Assembly: GCF_001661345.1 (NCBI RefSeq)
Contig: NW_017962918.1
Location: 496,001 to 560,000 of the forward strand
From: Ascoidea rubescens DSM 1968
Taxonomy: Eukaryota; Ascomycota; Saccharomycetes; Ascoideales; Ascoideaceae
Direction: 5' to 3'
Length of the DNA: 64,000 bases
The notes below the pieces were generated by a model. It worked only from the letters and a program-made list of their open reading frames with translations. It was not told the DNA's origin and searched no databases. Each line of letters opens with the position of its first letter. Position 1 is the stretch's first letter. The translations under genes and the position numbers were made by a program. This document shows, piece by piece, positions 53,280-63,277 of the stretch.

Positions 53280-54135
53280 CTTGCAGTGAGATGTTATGTC
53301 GACAGAAGGATTTCTGAGAAAAAGTAGCTGAGCAGAGAGAGTTAAATAGATCTGCTGCAAATTGCAAAGCTATCTGGTAGAGAATCAAGCCCAAACAGAC
53401 AGATATCAGACACAAATTAGGTCAAAACAAATTGAGTGTAAAACGAGCAAAATGAAATAAAAACACTGAAAAAAAATTGAATCAGGTCAAAAAAAAAATT
53501 CAAGGTTTGGGGCACGTGAAAAAATGCTGTTTTTACTGTTTTTGCTGTTTTTGCTGAGGAAGAAGAAACAAAAGGTGTGTTTGAAAGAGAAAACAAAAAA
53601 CAATGCATTTTTGAACTGGCCAGAGTTCGACGAGAATTGGAGACAAAAACCAGCCAAGTTTAGCTATAAAGTTAAATAAATGAAGGAACTGAAGAAAAAG
53701 AACTAGAAGAAGCAAATCAGCAGAATAAGAAAAAACTATCACTGAAATCCTATTCTTCGTAGCGTCCAACAACACAGATAAATTAAGTAAAAAACAAACA
53801 AAAACACTTATATAAACTAGAAAAACAATATCAAAAATCAAAAGCAATAACGTAGTTGAGAAAAATTAATTGTATATACTTTTTATAATTTTTTTATGGA
53901 ACAAAAACATAAAAACAACAATAAAAAACAATAAACAACAATAAAAAAAGATAGATTGATTAGTACAGTGAAATATAATAATGTATTCGATGCATGGAGA
54001 AGAATAGGTTTGGAACCACATTGGGCTTGAGGAATAACCTAAAGTAAATAGATTGAGTAAAATAAGACAAAGTAAATTAAATTGAATGGGAAAATATTGC
54101 TGCCTTTAAGTTACAGTCGCTTGATAACTTTTAAG
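53280..54135. other. intergenic spacer, KAP104 upstream region
   Basis: This 856-base spacer lies between the KAP104 start and the BUD14 3' end. CACGTG lies at 53514-53519, about 235 bases upstream of the KAP104 ATG, next to repeated TGCTGTTTTT words. The rest is A-rich. No RNA gene was seen. Confidence 0.5.
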
Positions 54136-57100
54136 TTAATAATTTTCAATAATCATTCTTTTCAAAATCTCAATTTTAGCAGCTATCGAATCAGCTTTAT
54201 TGAATAACGGTGTGTATAATTCGTTTATTTCCGGATGATAATCTCTGACTTGGTGAGATGAAAGACAATTGAATTCGTTAAAACTATCATTTTCGCTTGT
54301 TAGGCTATTTGATCCAGCTACGTTGCTTTGATAAATATTTCCATGAGAGATATCATTGTCGTTAAACGATGTGTTGGTCGACGACGTATTCGTAACTGTT
54401 GATGTTGAATAAAGTTTCTTGATATATTTATCGTTGTTATCACCATTTATAACATTATCGTCTTTAACGTCGTCATCTTTACTTAAATCCAAATCATCAA
54501 ACGAATCATCCTTAATTTTCAGATTTCCTAGTTTTTTCAAATATGTTGAATTTTCCAAATAGTTATCCATTTCTTTATTATTCAAGTCATTATCCCCATC
54601 AAATGAGGTACTTGTTCCAGGTGTGATTTGACTTTCAACCTCATCATTATCTTCATCATCCACAATAGAGTTATCTGACGAAACAGATTTGCGTGTTGAT
54701 AAATTTCGGGCTGTATCATTAAGATGTGAGCTAACTGATACTGAGTTATTGGGGTTATTTTTATCTTTATTATGAAACAACTCATGCTCTGTTTCGACAT
54801 TGAATGAATTGACTGATGGCAAATCATCCTTCCCTTTGTTTTGAAATGGGTGATGCATGATACCAGTTTTATCAAATTCGTCATCAAAACTGTGGTTGTT
54901 ATTGATATTAATATTTTTATTGTTACTATTGCCATTAGCGACACCAGCAATATTATATGTTCTATCTCTCTCCTCTGTGTTGTAAGGAAATTTGAACGAC
55001 AGAAATTGATGATTCGAGTCATCTGATGCCTTTCTTGTATTGATATAGCTATTATTATTAATAACATTGAGATTGTTAATATTATTAGTATTGTTAATAC
55101 TATTGATGCTGTTATTGTTGGTGCTGTTATTATTATCATTAATGATTGTGCCATTAATTGAATTTGCATTAAGATCGTTATCGTAAATAATTGTATTATT
55201 CTCCATTGTACTAATTGAAACTGTAGTTAAATCCTCGTTTGAATCTTCATGATGTATTGTGATAGGAGATGATAGTTTATTTCTTTGAATGTCCTTGGCT
55301 GTAATGTTCTCAAAATCTTCATTGCTATCGTTCCCAATTTTGATTCTTTTATTACTATTGATAGTATTGTTGTGATTATTTTGGTTATTGAAATTGATAT
55401 TTAGACCGTTACTGTTACTGTTGTGACTGTATACACTTTCTTCATAATTTCCTTGCATCATGGCATCATGGATATTCATTTGGGCTACTGACAAAGGTAG
55501 GTTACCTTTATTAGTGGTAGTACTAGTGGTAGTGCTAGTGGTGGAATTAGTATTGGTGTGATTGATATTATTATTGTTATTATTATTATTGTTATTGCTA
55601 TTACTATTGTAGTTATTGTAATTGACATTTACATCTCTGCTTAAAGAATATCTATTAAAAGAGTTTAAAGGTGGAGTTGAACTTAAGACATCGTTTGAAT
55701 ATTCCGACGAAGAAGGAGAATATTCACCGATAGAATAGGAACTGGCAGATTCTAAAGTTTTAATACTAGCAGTTATCGAATTTGTTCTTTTGCCAAAGGG
55801 TGTAGGAGCGGTTAATAAGGAAGAGCTACTTCTGAAGTTCTTATTGACGTTGTTATTACTGGCACCATTGACATTTGGAGTGCTGTTGTTATTGTTACTG
55901 TTGTTGTTTGAATTGTTGTTATTCATTATGGGAGTACTAATTGGATTTGACAGTGAATGAGTTATTTTAGTTGAATTGGAGGAGGAATTTAGTATGTTAT
56001 TAAGGTTATTATTTGAGTTTGAAGAGTTGATAAAGCTACTTAAATTTTTATTTGGGCTAGTGTTTATGTTATTTGAATTATTTGAAATGTTGTTTGGGTT
56101 ATTGTTGTGATTTGGTGAATTGACTTTATCAAGGTTTAGGTCGTAATAAATTGATGAGGATCTATTATATAGGGAAAGTTCGTCGTCTGAGATTGAAATT
56201 AGACTTGATCTATTGTTGTTGTTGTCGTAATCAATTATGGTTGAGTTTGTGCTGTTTAATATTGTTTTATTCTTTTGGTTATCATGAAGAGAGTTATTTT
56301 CAGTTTGAGATTCGTTATTTGTATCCTTTGGAGGAACTGGTGGCGGAGTGTTGTCTGGTGAAGTATCTTTAAGATTTTGATTATCATTATTGGAGGGTTT
56401 TTTTCTATTTTTTGATGTTTTAGGAACGTTTAATGGAGTTATTTCATTGTTTTCGTTATAATTGTACAAGTCTGAATTTCTGTTATTACTCTGGTTTAAT
56501 AGATCCAGTATAGCTTTTTCGGTTTCAGATTCGTTATCAATTTCGGTTTCGATTTCGGTTTCGGTTTCGATTTCGGTTTCAATTTCAGTTTCAGTTTCAG
56601 TTTCAGATTTGTTGTTGTTTGAAGTATTATTTTGAATTGAATTGTTTGATAGATTTAAATGAGATACTGGGGAGTCAGTTAGGTTTAATTTTTTAGGCTG
56701 ATTTTCAGTTGGTTTTAGAGATATGTCATCAGTCAGAAGGAAATTTGAATTTATTTCATTGTCATTGTCATTGTCATTGTTGTTGTTGCTGTTGTTGTTT
56801 TTATGATTGTCATGCTGATTGAGAAAGTTATTTTCTTGTTTTTTTTCTTGTTGATCACCTTCACCTTCATCTTCGTAGTCATCGTCATAATCATCATATT
56901 CTTGTTCAGATGAGGAATATGAAGACCAATCGATATCGCTTGTGGAATAGGTTACGTGATCGGAAAAGACTACTGATTTTGAGTTATTGTTATTGTTATT
57001 TGGATTCAAAGCATTTGAGTTTTTCTTTGAGGATAGTTTTGAGGACAATTTTAAGGATTTTTTTGAGGATGATTTTCTGGATAGGGAGAGTAGAGATCTT

Positions 57101-57464
57101 GATTTCTTTTTTTCTTCTTTTGCTTTTCGTTCAATTTCTTCATTTTTCCAGCAGTTCAAACGTGCTAATCTTTCAGTGGGAGTCTCCAAACATTCAGCAG
57201 GAGCAAAACCTATTTTGCTGTCTTCCACTCGTTCGACTAGCCACCAGTAGGAGTCGTCGTCGTTTAGTAGTATGACTGGATCATCGTACTTTAGGTCGCA
57301 CTGGGCTTCGTCAGGGCCAGAAAAGTCGTATAGGGCGTATAGTCTTTCAGGATGTAGTTCTCTTGGAGGAGATTTAGGAGGGTCAGGGGGCAAGTCGTCA
57401 ATTAAGAGGTCTTCTTCAAATGGGTCATTTTCGTCATAACCGTAATCTTCATTATCAGACTCAA

Positions 57465-57530
<66 letters not shown>

Positions 57531-57960
57531 TACTATTACTATTACTATTACTATTGTTATTATTGTTGTTGCTACTATTAGTATACTGATTATTGTAGGG
57601 GCTGTTGTTGTTGTAGTGGCTGTTATTGTAAGGGTTGTTATTGTTATTGTTATTGGGTTGGCTATTGAAATCGTTTTCGTTATTGATAGGTTGTCTTGGG
57701 TGTATTATGACACTATCGTCTGAGTTAATTGAGGTTGATTTTTTGTGGACGATATTGGCATTGTTATTGTTAGCAGGAACGGTATTGTGATTAGCGTTGG
57801 CGTGATTGTTTGGGGTGTTGATGATGCTGATGTTTATATTGTTGTTGTTGGATCTGGATCTGGAGGACAATAAGGACAAGAGCTGCTCAGTCTTTTTGTT
57901 GTTTGATTCGTTGTTGAGCGTAGAGACAGATCTTCGTAGGTTCAAGATTGAGGGGGCCAT
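54136..57960 (-). CDS. BUD14: Bud14/Tea4-like SH3 protein, protein phosphatase 1 regulator
   Basis: Bud14 (Tea4 in S. pombe) targets protein phosphatase 1 to cortical polarity sites and restrains the formin Bnr1. The 1274-residue protein carries an SH3 domain at about 207-262: LYALYDFSGPDEAQCDLKYDDPVILLNDDDSYWWLV...GFAPAECLET. The Bud14 hallmark ERLARLNCWKNEE follows directly. KSVVFSDHVTY at about 328 fits the RVxF-type PP1 docking motif. Pro-rich PPPVPPK occurs near 545. Everything else is Asn/Ser/Asp-rich disorder, including about 20 consecutive Asn before the SH3 and Thr-Glu repeats near 470-490. It is longer than S. cerevisiae Bud14 (about 707 aa), mainly through these tracts. The last 100 residues look ordered and acidic. 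Confidence 0.88.
57465..57560 (-). repeat. poly-Asn (ATT)n tract in BUD14
   Basis: About twenty consecutive ATT triplets on the plus strand (AAT on the coding strand) are followed by ACTATT units. They encode poly-Asn and then Asn-Ser just upstream of the SH3 domain. Confidence 0.9.
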
Positions 57961-58122
57961 TGTGGATGAAAAGGAAGAGCCCTGAGAGGTGAGCAGGAGT
58001 GTGCTATGCTCTTTCTAGCTGGTCTGTGGTTGTTGGGGGTTGTTTGGTGCTGTTTGATAAAGATTTGGGTTGACCAACGTAGTGATCTCCTGAAGGGTGT
58101 TGGAGAGCAAGTATCGAGCAGA

Positions 58123-58178
58123 GTGAAATGTGAAATAGTGAAATAGTGAAATAGTGGAATAGTGAAATAGGCGAAATA
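58123..58178. repeat. GTGAAATA octamer tandem repeat
   Basis: About seven copies of GTGAAATA or one-base variants (GTGGAATA, GCGAAATA) lie head to tail about 165-220 bases upstream of the BUD14 ATG. Promoter repeats of this kind can vary in copy number. Confidence 0.8.
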
Positions 58179-58367
58179 ATTAGAGTCGCAGCAAGAGAAA
58201 GAAAAGCAGGGCAGTAAATACGGCAGCAGATACAGCCGCAAAACAAGAAGCAAGGCAGAGAGAAAGGACAGAGGAAACAGAGGAAGAGGCAATAGAAGCA
58301 GCAGAGGCAGCAGAAGAAGCAGAAGAACCACGCCGGGAGAGGCCGCTGCGGTTCGCGGCGCGGTCAC

Positions 58368-58418
58368 GAGCCAGTGCTGTGGAAGAGCCAGTGCTGTGGA
58401 AGAGCCAGTGCTGTGGGA
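58368..58418. repeat. three 17-base tandem units
   Basis: GAGCCAGTGCTGTGGAA occurs three times head to tail; the third copy differs by one base near its end. It lies between BUD14 and ETR1. Confidence 0.9.
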
Positions 58419-58473
58419 GCAGCGCTATTCTGTGCTGCGTCTGCTGCTGTTTTATGGCTATATCGTGCTGCGT

Positions 58474-59721
58474 CTACTCGTAGACAACAATGTTTTTGCT
58501 GGAGTTGCTGAGGGCCTTTTGGTAGAGCGCCAATACCTCGCTGGGAGCAATGCCCTTCTTCCAGATGTTGTGAGTCGACTTTGCGTCAACAAGCTGCTTG
58601 TTCTGGTAGAAGTGCACGATCTGGTCCAACGTCTGCTGCTTCTCCTCTGGGTCCTGGAAGTTGTTGCGGGTGATCCAAAAGCCCTTTGACGTGAGGTTCT
58701 TGAAGATCAACGAAGACGTCGAGAGAATCACTGGCTTCTTGCTCATGCCCCCGTAGGTGACCAAGTATCCATTCTCGTCCAAGGTCTTGATTAACGGAAT
58801 ACAGCTCTCACCTCCAACGCAGTTCAACCCCAATTTCACTTTTCCAGTGTTGTTCTCCTTTACGTCCTTCACCAACTTCTTAATCAACTTTCGGTCTTCT
58901 TTTGCCTCGCTGAGCGACACCACCACATCGGCACCCAAATCCTTCAACTCGCTTTTCAACTCGTCCAAGTACTGTGGATTCTCCTCACTGCTCTTGTCTC
59001 TCACCAAGTTGATTGAATTGATCTTGAGGTTCTTGCACACCTGAATAACAAACTTTCCAACCGAAGAGTTGGCCCCGTTTTGGATAACCCAGTCTCCCTC
59101 TTCCAACTTCAAAAACTTGGTTATCATTTGCAACGCTGTGCATGGGTTCACACTAATAGTAGCCGCCTGGTTCACACTCAACCCTCCATTGCCTTCAGCA
59201 AACCTCTTTGTCTTTTCGTTCTCCTTATTCAAGTTGAACAATTTGGCTTCTCCTTTCATATCCAATTTCACATGAGTTCTCCACGTCCCAAAGTTGGGAA
59301 ACAATGGGATAACCCAGTCGTTTTGCGCAAATCCCTTGACATTCTTCCCAATTTCAACCACCTTGAACACTCCCTCGTTCCCACAAATCGCACTGGCCTC
59401 CTTTAACACCTCGCTTTCGTCGTTGAACAAATTTACCGACAACTCTGGTTTCGAGGGATAAACTCCCTGGATTTGATTAATATCTGATGGATTAATAGGA
59501 TGCGCAATCAATTCAAGCAACACCTCATTGTCGTTCTTAATTGATTCCACTTTGTAATCGTGAACGATAATCTTCTCGCTAGGTTCTCCATACTCTTTGT
59601 ATATAATAGCCTTTGCATCATAACTCAAATACCTGCTCAAGCCAATACTTGTCATGGACGCCATTTGATTCAATCCATTTCGATTCAATTGACTTACTTT
59701 GCTCAATCTTCCAATCATCAT
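58474..59721 (-). CDS. ETR1: mitochondrial 2-enoyl thioester reductase
   Basis: Etr1 is the NADPH-dependent enoyl reductase that ends each cycle of mitochondrial type II fatty-acid synthesis, the same pathway as MCT1 here. From the ATG at 59721 it has 415 residues. The N-terminus (MMIGRLSKVSQLNRNGL...SRYLSYDAKA) is basic and Ser-rich, as expected for a matrix leader. The MDR fold follows: IIYKEYGEPSEKI, AHPINPSDINQIQGVYPSKPE, GNEGVFKVVEIG, NPCTALQMI, DWVIQNGANSSVGKFVIQ (nucleotide binding), GLNCVGGESC and LVTYGGMSKKPV. Zinc ligands of true alcohol dehydrogenases are absent, as in Etr1/MECR. An in-frame GTG at 59730 precedes the ATG pair and is not used. Its base composition is more GC-rich than that of its neighbours. 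Confidence 0.95.
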   Translation of the reverse strand: MMIGRLSKVSQLNRNGLNQMASMTSIGLSRYLSYDAKAIIYKEYGEPSEKIIVHDYKVESIKNDNEVLLELIAHPINPSDINQIQGVYPSKPELSVNLFNDESEVLKEASAICGNEGVFKVVEIGKNVKGFAQNDWVIPLFPNFGTWRTHVKLDMKGEAKLFNLNKENEKTKRFAEGNGGLSVNQAATISVNPCTALQMITKFLKLEEGDWVIQNGANSSVGKFVIQVCKNLKINSINLVRDKSSEENPQYLDELKSELKDLGADVVVSLSEAKEDRKLIKKLVKDVKENNTGKVKLGLNCVGGESCIPLIKTLDENGYLVTYGGMSKKPVILSTSSLIFKNLTSKGFWITRNNFQDPEEKQQTLDQIVHFYQNKQLVDAKSTHNIWKKGIAPSEVLALYQKALSNSSKNIVVYE

Positions 59722-60031
59722 CACAACCACTCCAGAAGTATATAGTCTATGTATTCAAACACACTTGTAACAAACACTAGCAAATTCTAACAAACTCTTC
59801 AAATTGCCCTCGTCGCTTTTATTCCATTTTTCGTCGCTTTTCATAGGACAGACCAAAATTGCCCCTTTAGGATATATCCGCTTTTTTTTATCCAAATCAT
59901 CCTCAAACAAAAAAAACTGTCAATCCTTCAATTATTACCATAAAGATCAATTCATAACTCGCTCTCAACTCGCTCTCAACTTACTCACTTCACTTCACTT
60001 TACTCACTTCACTCTCTTTAATCTCGTTAAA
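59722..60031. promoter_or_regulatory. ETR1/SNF6 divergent promoter region
   Basis: This 310-base region separates the divergent ATGs. It contains CTCACTTCACTTCACTTTACTCACTTCAC-type pyrimidine-rich repeats at about 59975-60015, just before the SNF6 ATG. No specific factor site is assigned. Confidence 0.5.
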
Positions 60032-61636
60032 ATGCCTCCATCCCAGTCAAAAAGAAGAAAATACAGAACTGCAAACAATATCTCACAACACTCCCTTCAG
60101 CAACTTCAAAACCAGTTCATTCCCAACTCGGCCCAAAACACCAACAACAACTTTCTTCAAACTTTGTCCCTTCAAGGTCAACAGTCCTTCCTCCAACAAC
60201 AACAGCAACTTCAGCTCCAGCAGCAACACCAACAACAACTCCAACAGTCGCTCCAACTCCAGCTTCAACTTCAACAACAGCAACAACAGCAACAGGTCCA
60301 GCAAGTTCAAAAAAATGAAAACATCTTCGATGAAGCTGACATAATGTCTTTTAGAACAATAGCTCTACAAAGATTTACCTTAAATCAAGAACTAATGGAC
60401 TCTATCATCAACAGAAAACTCCACATCTTTAACAACATTACACCCCCAAGCTCCTTTCCCGAATTCAACTATGCAATCACTGATAATCACCTAAACAACT
60501 CGATTAATAAAAAATTCACTAAAAAAAATTCATCCATAAACCAAAACAATCAAAAGATCAAGTCAATCAATGACTTGAAATTAACTGATATTTGGTTTGG
60601 CGATATCCAATTGATTAAGTCTACATTAGATTCAGACTTGTTGGAAATTAATACCTTGAAAAATGACATTCAAAAGATTAATCAAAAATTTAATAAAAAT
60701 AACATTAATATAATTAAAAACATTTTTAATGATAATTTTACCAAGAATGATAATCATACTAAAAATGATAACGATAATGATAATGAAAATTTAAAAGATT
60801 TAAACACATTAAGAACTTTATTCGTCAAATTTGATGACTCAAAATTCAACTCAATCTTATCTAAAAATCAAAAAATCAAAAAAAAGAAAAACCAAAAATA
60901 CGTAAACAAATTGGATAACTTTAATGGTAATCTTGTCAAAAAGGATCTACTCTCAATCCTAAAACCAATAAACTATACCCAAGCTCCTGATAACTACTGG
61001 AACTTGTTGGAAATCAAGAGGAAAAAATTAATAGAACAAGAATTACAAAAGAAAAAAGAACTTGAAAGACAACTTCAACTCAAAAAAGAAAAAGAATTTT
61101 ACGAAAAGAAACAGCAAGACACTCTACAATTCCAACAATTCCAACATTTACAATTACAGAACCAGCAATCTCTTGCTGCAAATGCTGCCACCATCAATAA
61201 TAATAACAATAACAACAGCAATATCAATATCAATATCAATAACCACGAAATTGAAAACGACAAATCTCAAATTTTTGATGACAATCCAAACGCTTTAAAT
61301 GCAAATCTACTATTAAAACCAAAACAATTTGACCAAAATTTGCCCTCCAATGGCTCAATCCAAATCTCTGATCTCTCAACAGCTACTAAACTAATGGGTA
61401 ATCCAGATAATGACCATGATTCTGTCATTTTACCTGTAGACGACGATCCTCTAAATCTCGCTGTAATTAATGATGACATTAATATGAATAATCTAACCAT
61501 GGATATGAATATTAATAATCTTAATATGAACATGAATCTAAATTTTGATGATAACATGAATACTGATAATTTTGAATTGTTTAATATTCAAAGCACTCTA
61601 GATGATCAGGATTTTTTTGACCATTCAATGGAATGA
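60032..61636 (+). CDS. SNF6: Snf6-like SWI/SNF chromatin-remodelling subunit
   Basis: From the ATG at 60032 the protein has 534 residues. The N-terminus (SQSKRRKYR) is basic and is followed by a long Gln-rich stretch. FDEADIMSFRTIALQRFTLNQELMDSI at about 99-125 resembles the S. cerevisiae Snf6 segment around DESDTISFRSNLLKNF. APDNYWNLLEIKRKKL at about 310-325 resembles the Snf6 APADYW block and begins a long charged helix. The acidic C-terminus (DDDPLNLAV, then NFDDNMN and DQDFFD) matches the Snf6 tail style. Snf6 is a small, fast-evolving subunit of the yeast SWI/SNF activator complex. The match rests on three short blocks in the right order, recalled from memory. The open frame continues upstream to 59804 without similarity. 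Confidence 0.62.
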   Translation: MPPSQSKRRKYRTANNISQHSLQQLQNQFIPNSAQNTNNNFLQTLSLQGQQSFLQQQQQLQLQQQHQQQLQQSLQLQLQLQQQQQQQQVQQVQKNENIFDEADIMSFRTIALQRFTLNQELMDSIINRKLHIFNNITPPSSFPEFNYAITDNHLNNSINKKFTKKNSSINQNNQKIKSINDLKLTDIWFGDIQLIKSTLDSDLLEINTLKNDIQKINQKFNKNNINIIKNIFNDNFTKNDNHTKNDNDNDNENLKDLNTLRTLFVKFDDSKFNSILSKNQKIKKKKNQKYVNKLDNFNGNLVKKDLLSILKPINYTQAPDNYWNLLEIKRKKLIEQELQKKKELERQLQLKKEKEFYEKKQQDTLQFQQFQHLQLQNQQSLAANAATINNNNNNNSNINININNHEIENDKSQIFDDNPNALNANLLLKPKQFDQNLPSNGSIQISDLSTATKLMGNPDNDHDSVILPVDDDPLNLAVINDDINMNNLTMDMNINNLNMNMNLNFDDNMNTDNFELFNIQSTLDDQDFFDHSME

Positions 61637-61805
61637 ATAACTATATATATTTATTGTATTTTAAAATAGAAATTGATCCAATTCAATACACTTTACTCTG
61701 CTCTGCTCTGCTCAATTCTACTCTACTATGATGAATTATTATACATTTAACCACTTAATTAATTATCTATTAAATTATTTACAAAATACAAACTTATTGA
61801 AAAAA

Positions 61806-62840
61806 CTAAGTTTGTTTATATGGATATGTGAAATCAGTATCTTTACGTCTCCATAACTTCTTCTTTTTCTTAGTAACTACATGTTCAGCAAATTTCTCTT
61901 CACAGTATTGTTTCTTGAAATTTCTAATAAACCTTGGATCCCATAATTCACTTGCAATACCCAAATCTTTACAGCATCTCATCAATGCATTACTCTTGCA
62001 TCCCTCAATGGCGGTTGGTATACCATCCTGATTGAAAAATATTTGTTCGCCTCTTGCTATACTCACTAATCTATTTTCACAAATCAAACCAAATTCTCTT
62101 GAAACGTATTTATCAGTAATTGTCAATGAGTCTCTTGGAACCAAACCCCAGTTTCCTGGACCAAAAGCTCTATTTAATATTCTACGGTATTTGATTTCGG
62201 GCAAATAAAGAATTCCGTCTGGCTTGATTTCAATATCAATAGGATCAAGCTCTTTTAATAAAGCTTCACAGGTTTTGTCGTCAAATTTTTTTTGACCAAT
62301 TCCTTCAAAGGTAGTGTCAAAGTTATTGGAAGTAGAAGAGGAAGAGGACGGAGAAGATAAAAAGGAATTATTGGTGTACGTTGAAGCTGAAGTAGTGTTA
62401 GAATTAGCACTGTTGGAAGAAAAAGGAATACTATTTATATTTGATTCATCAGCTACTGAAGAATCGGGAAACTCAGGTATGTTATTATTTGTAGGAGAAT
62501 CTGGAGGAAAATCGGGGATACTTGAATTTGCAGAATCCTTTAAACTATTGCTTTTCAGCAAATAAGTTTTTTTAGTCAATGTTGAAGCCGAATTCAGAGG
62601 CAAATCATCAAGAGAGCTTAAACCTGATGGAACAGTTGGCATTGTTATCTTTCTTTTATAAGTTCTTGTAGTAGTTTTAGCTTTCGTGGCAGTTTTATAT
62701 TTCGAACTGTCATCATTCTGAGGAATTGAAGATGATGAAGAGGATGAACTATCAGAAGCAGCAGTAGCATAACATCTTGAATATCTGTAGATGGAACTGA
62801 GATTTGCTGGGGTTCTTGCAAGACCTTTCAACACTATCAT
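61806..62840 (-). CDS. MGM101: mitochondrial genome maintenance recombinase Mgm101
   Basis: Mgm101 is a Rad52-type single-strand annealing protein of mitochondrial nucleoids, needed to keep and repair mtDNA. The 344-residue protein has a Ser/Arg-rich N-terminal leader, a Ser/Thr/Asn-rich linker (about 25-175) and the conserved core at about 176-344. Core motifs are [87 protein letters not shown], and the basic tail [18 protein letters not shown]. The core aligns nearly residue for residue with S. cerevisiae Mgm101 (269 aa); the extra length is in the linker. Confidence 0.97.
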   Translation of the reverse strand: MIVLKGLARTPANLSSIYRYSRCYATAASDSSSSSSSSIPQNDDSSKYKTATKAKTTTRTYKRKITMPTVPSGLSSLDDLPLNSASTLTKKTYLLKSNSLKDSANSSIPDFPPDSPTNNNIPEFPDSSVADESNINSIPFSSNSANSNTTSASTYTNNSFLSSPSSSSSTSNNFDTTFEGIGQKKFDDKTCEALLKELDPIDIEIKPDGILYLPEIKYRRILNRAFGPGNWGLVPRDSLTITDKYVSREFGLICENRLVSIARGEQIFFNQDGIPTAIEGCKSNALMRCCKDLGIASELWDPRFIRNFKKQYCEEKFAEHVVTKKKKKLWRRKDTDFTYPYKQT

Positions 62841-63277
62841 TTTAAATTATTCTTATGAGCCAGGAACAAATCGAGAGAAAAAATTGGGGTATAAATTGAC
62901 AATTCTGTGTCTGAATTTTTTCAAAGAGATTTATTAGATTTTTTTTATCTCAATAAATACCAAGAAAGATGAAATAAGAATAAATTTTTCCTTTTTAGAC
63001 CCGAGGTCAGGTGACCTGTGTGAAGAAATTTCCGAGATAAGAAATTACTTATTATGGAGGCGTATAAGAGTGAGATTGTAATTAAAAGTATAATAGATAA
63101 ATTAAATATATTATATAGTGATTCGATATATGGTAGGAGTATGAATTAAAAAAGAGAATAGATTTAAGAATTAAAAAAATAATAAAATAACCTGCACAAG
63201 AAAAGATAATAAACTGGTCTATTAATTTATGTAATTGATTTAATGCATTGATTGAATTGGTCAATTCAATTAGATGA
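62841..63277. other. intergenic spacer, MGM101 upstream region
   Basis: This 437-base AT-rich spacer lies between the MGM101 start and the 3' end of the GAS-family gene. A short GC-richer segment at about 63001-63025 holds GGTCAGGTGACC, a near-palindrome. No RNA gene was seen. Confidence 0.5.

Larger units (their letters stand above)
57961..58473. other. BUD14 upstream region with tandem repeats
   Basis: This 513-base, GC-rich spacer lies between the BUD14 start and the ETR1 3' end. It holds GTGAAATA octamer repeats at 58123-58178, GCAGCAGAAGAAGC triplet-type sequence at 58260-58330, a GC-rich segment with CCGCTGCGGTTCGCGGCGCGG at about 58343, and three 17-base units at 58368-58418. Open frames across it are repeat products. 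Confidence 0.6.
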
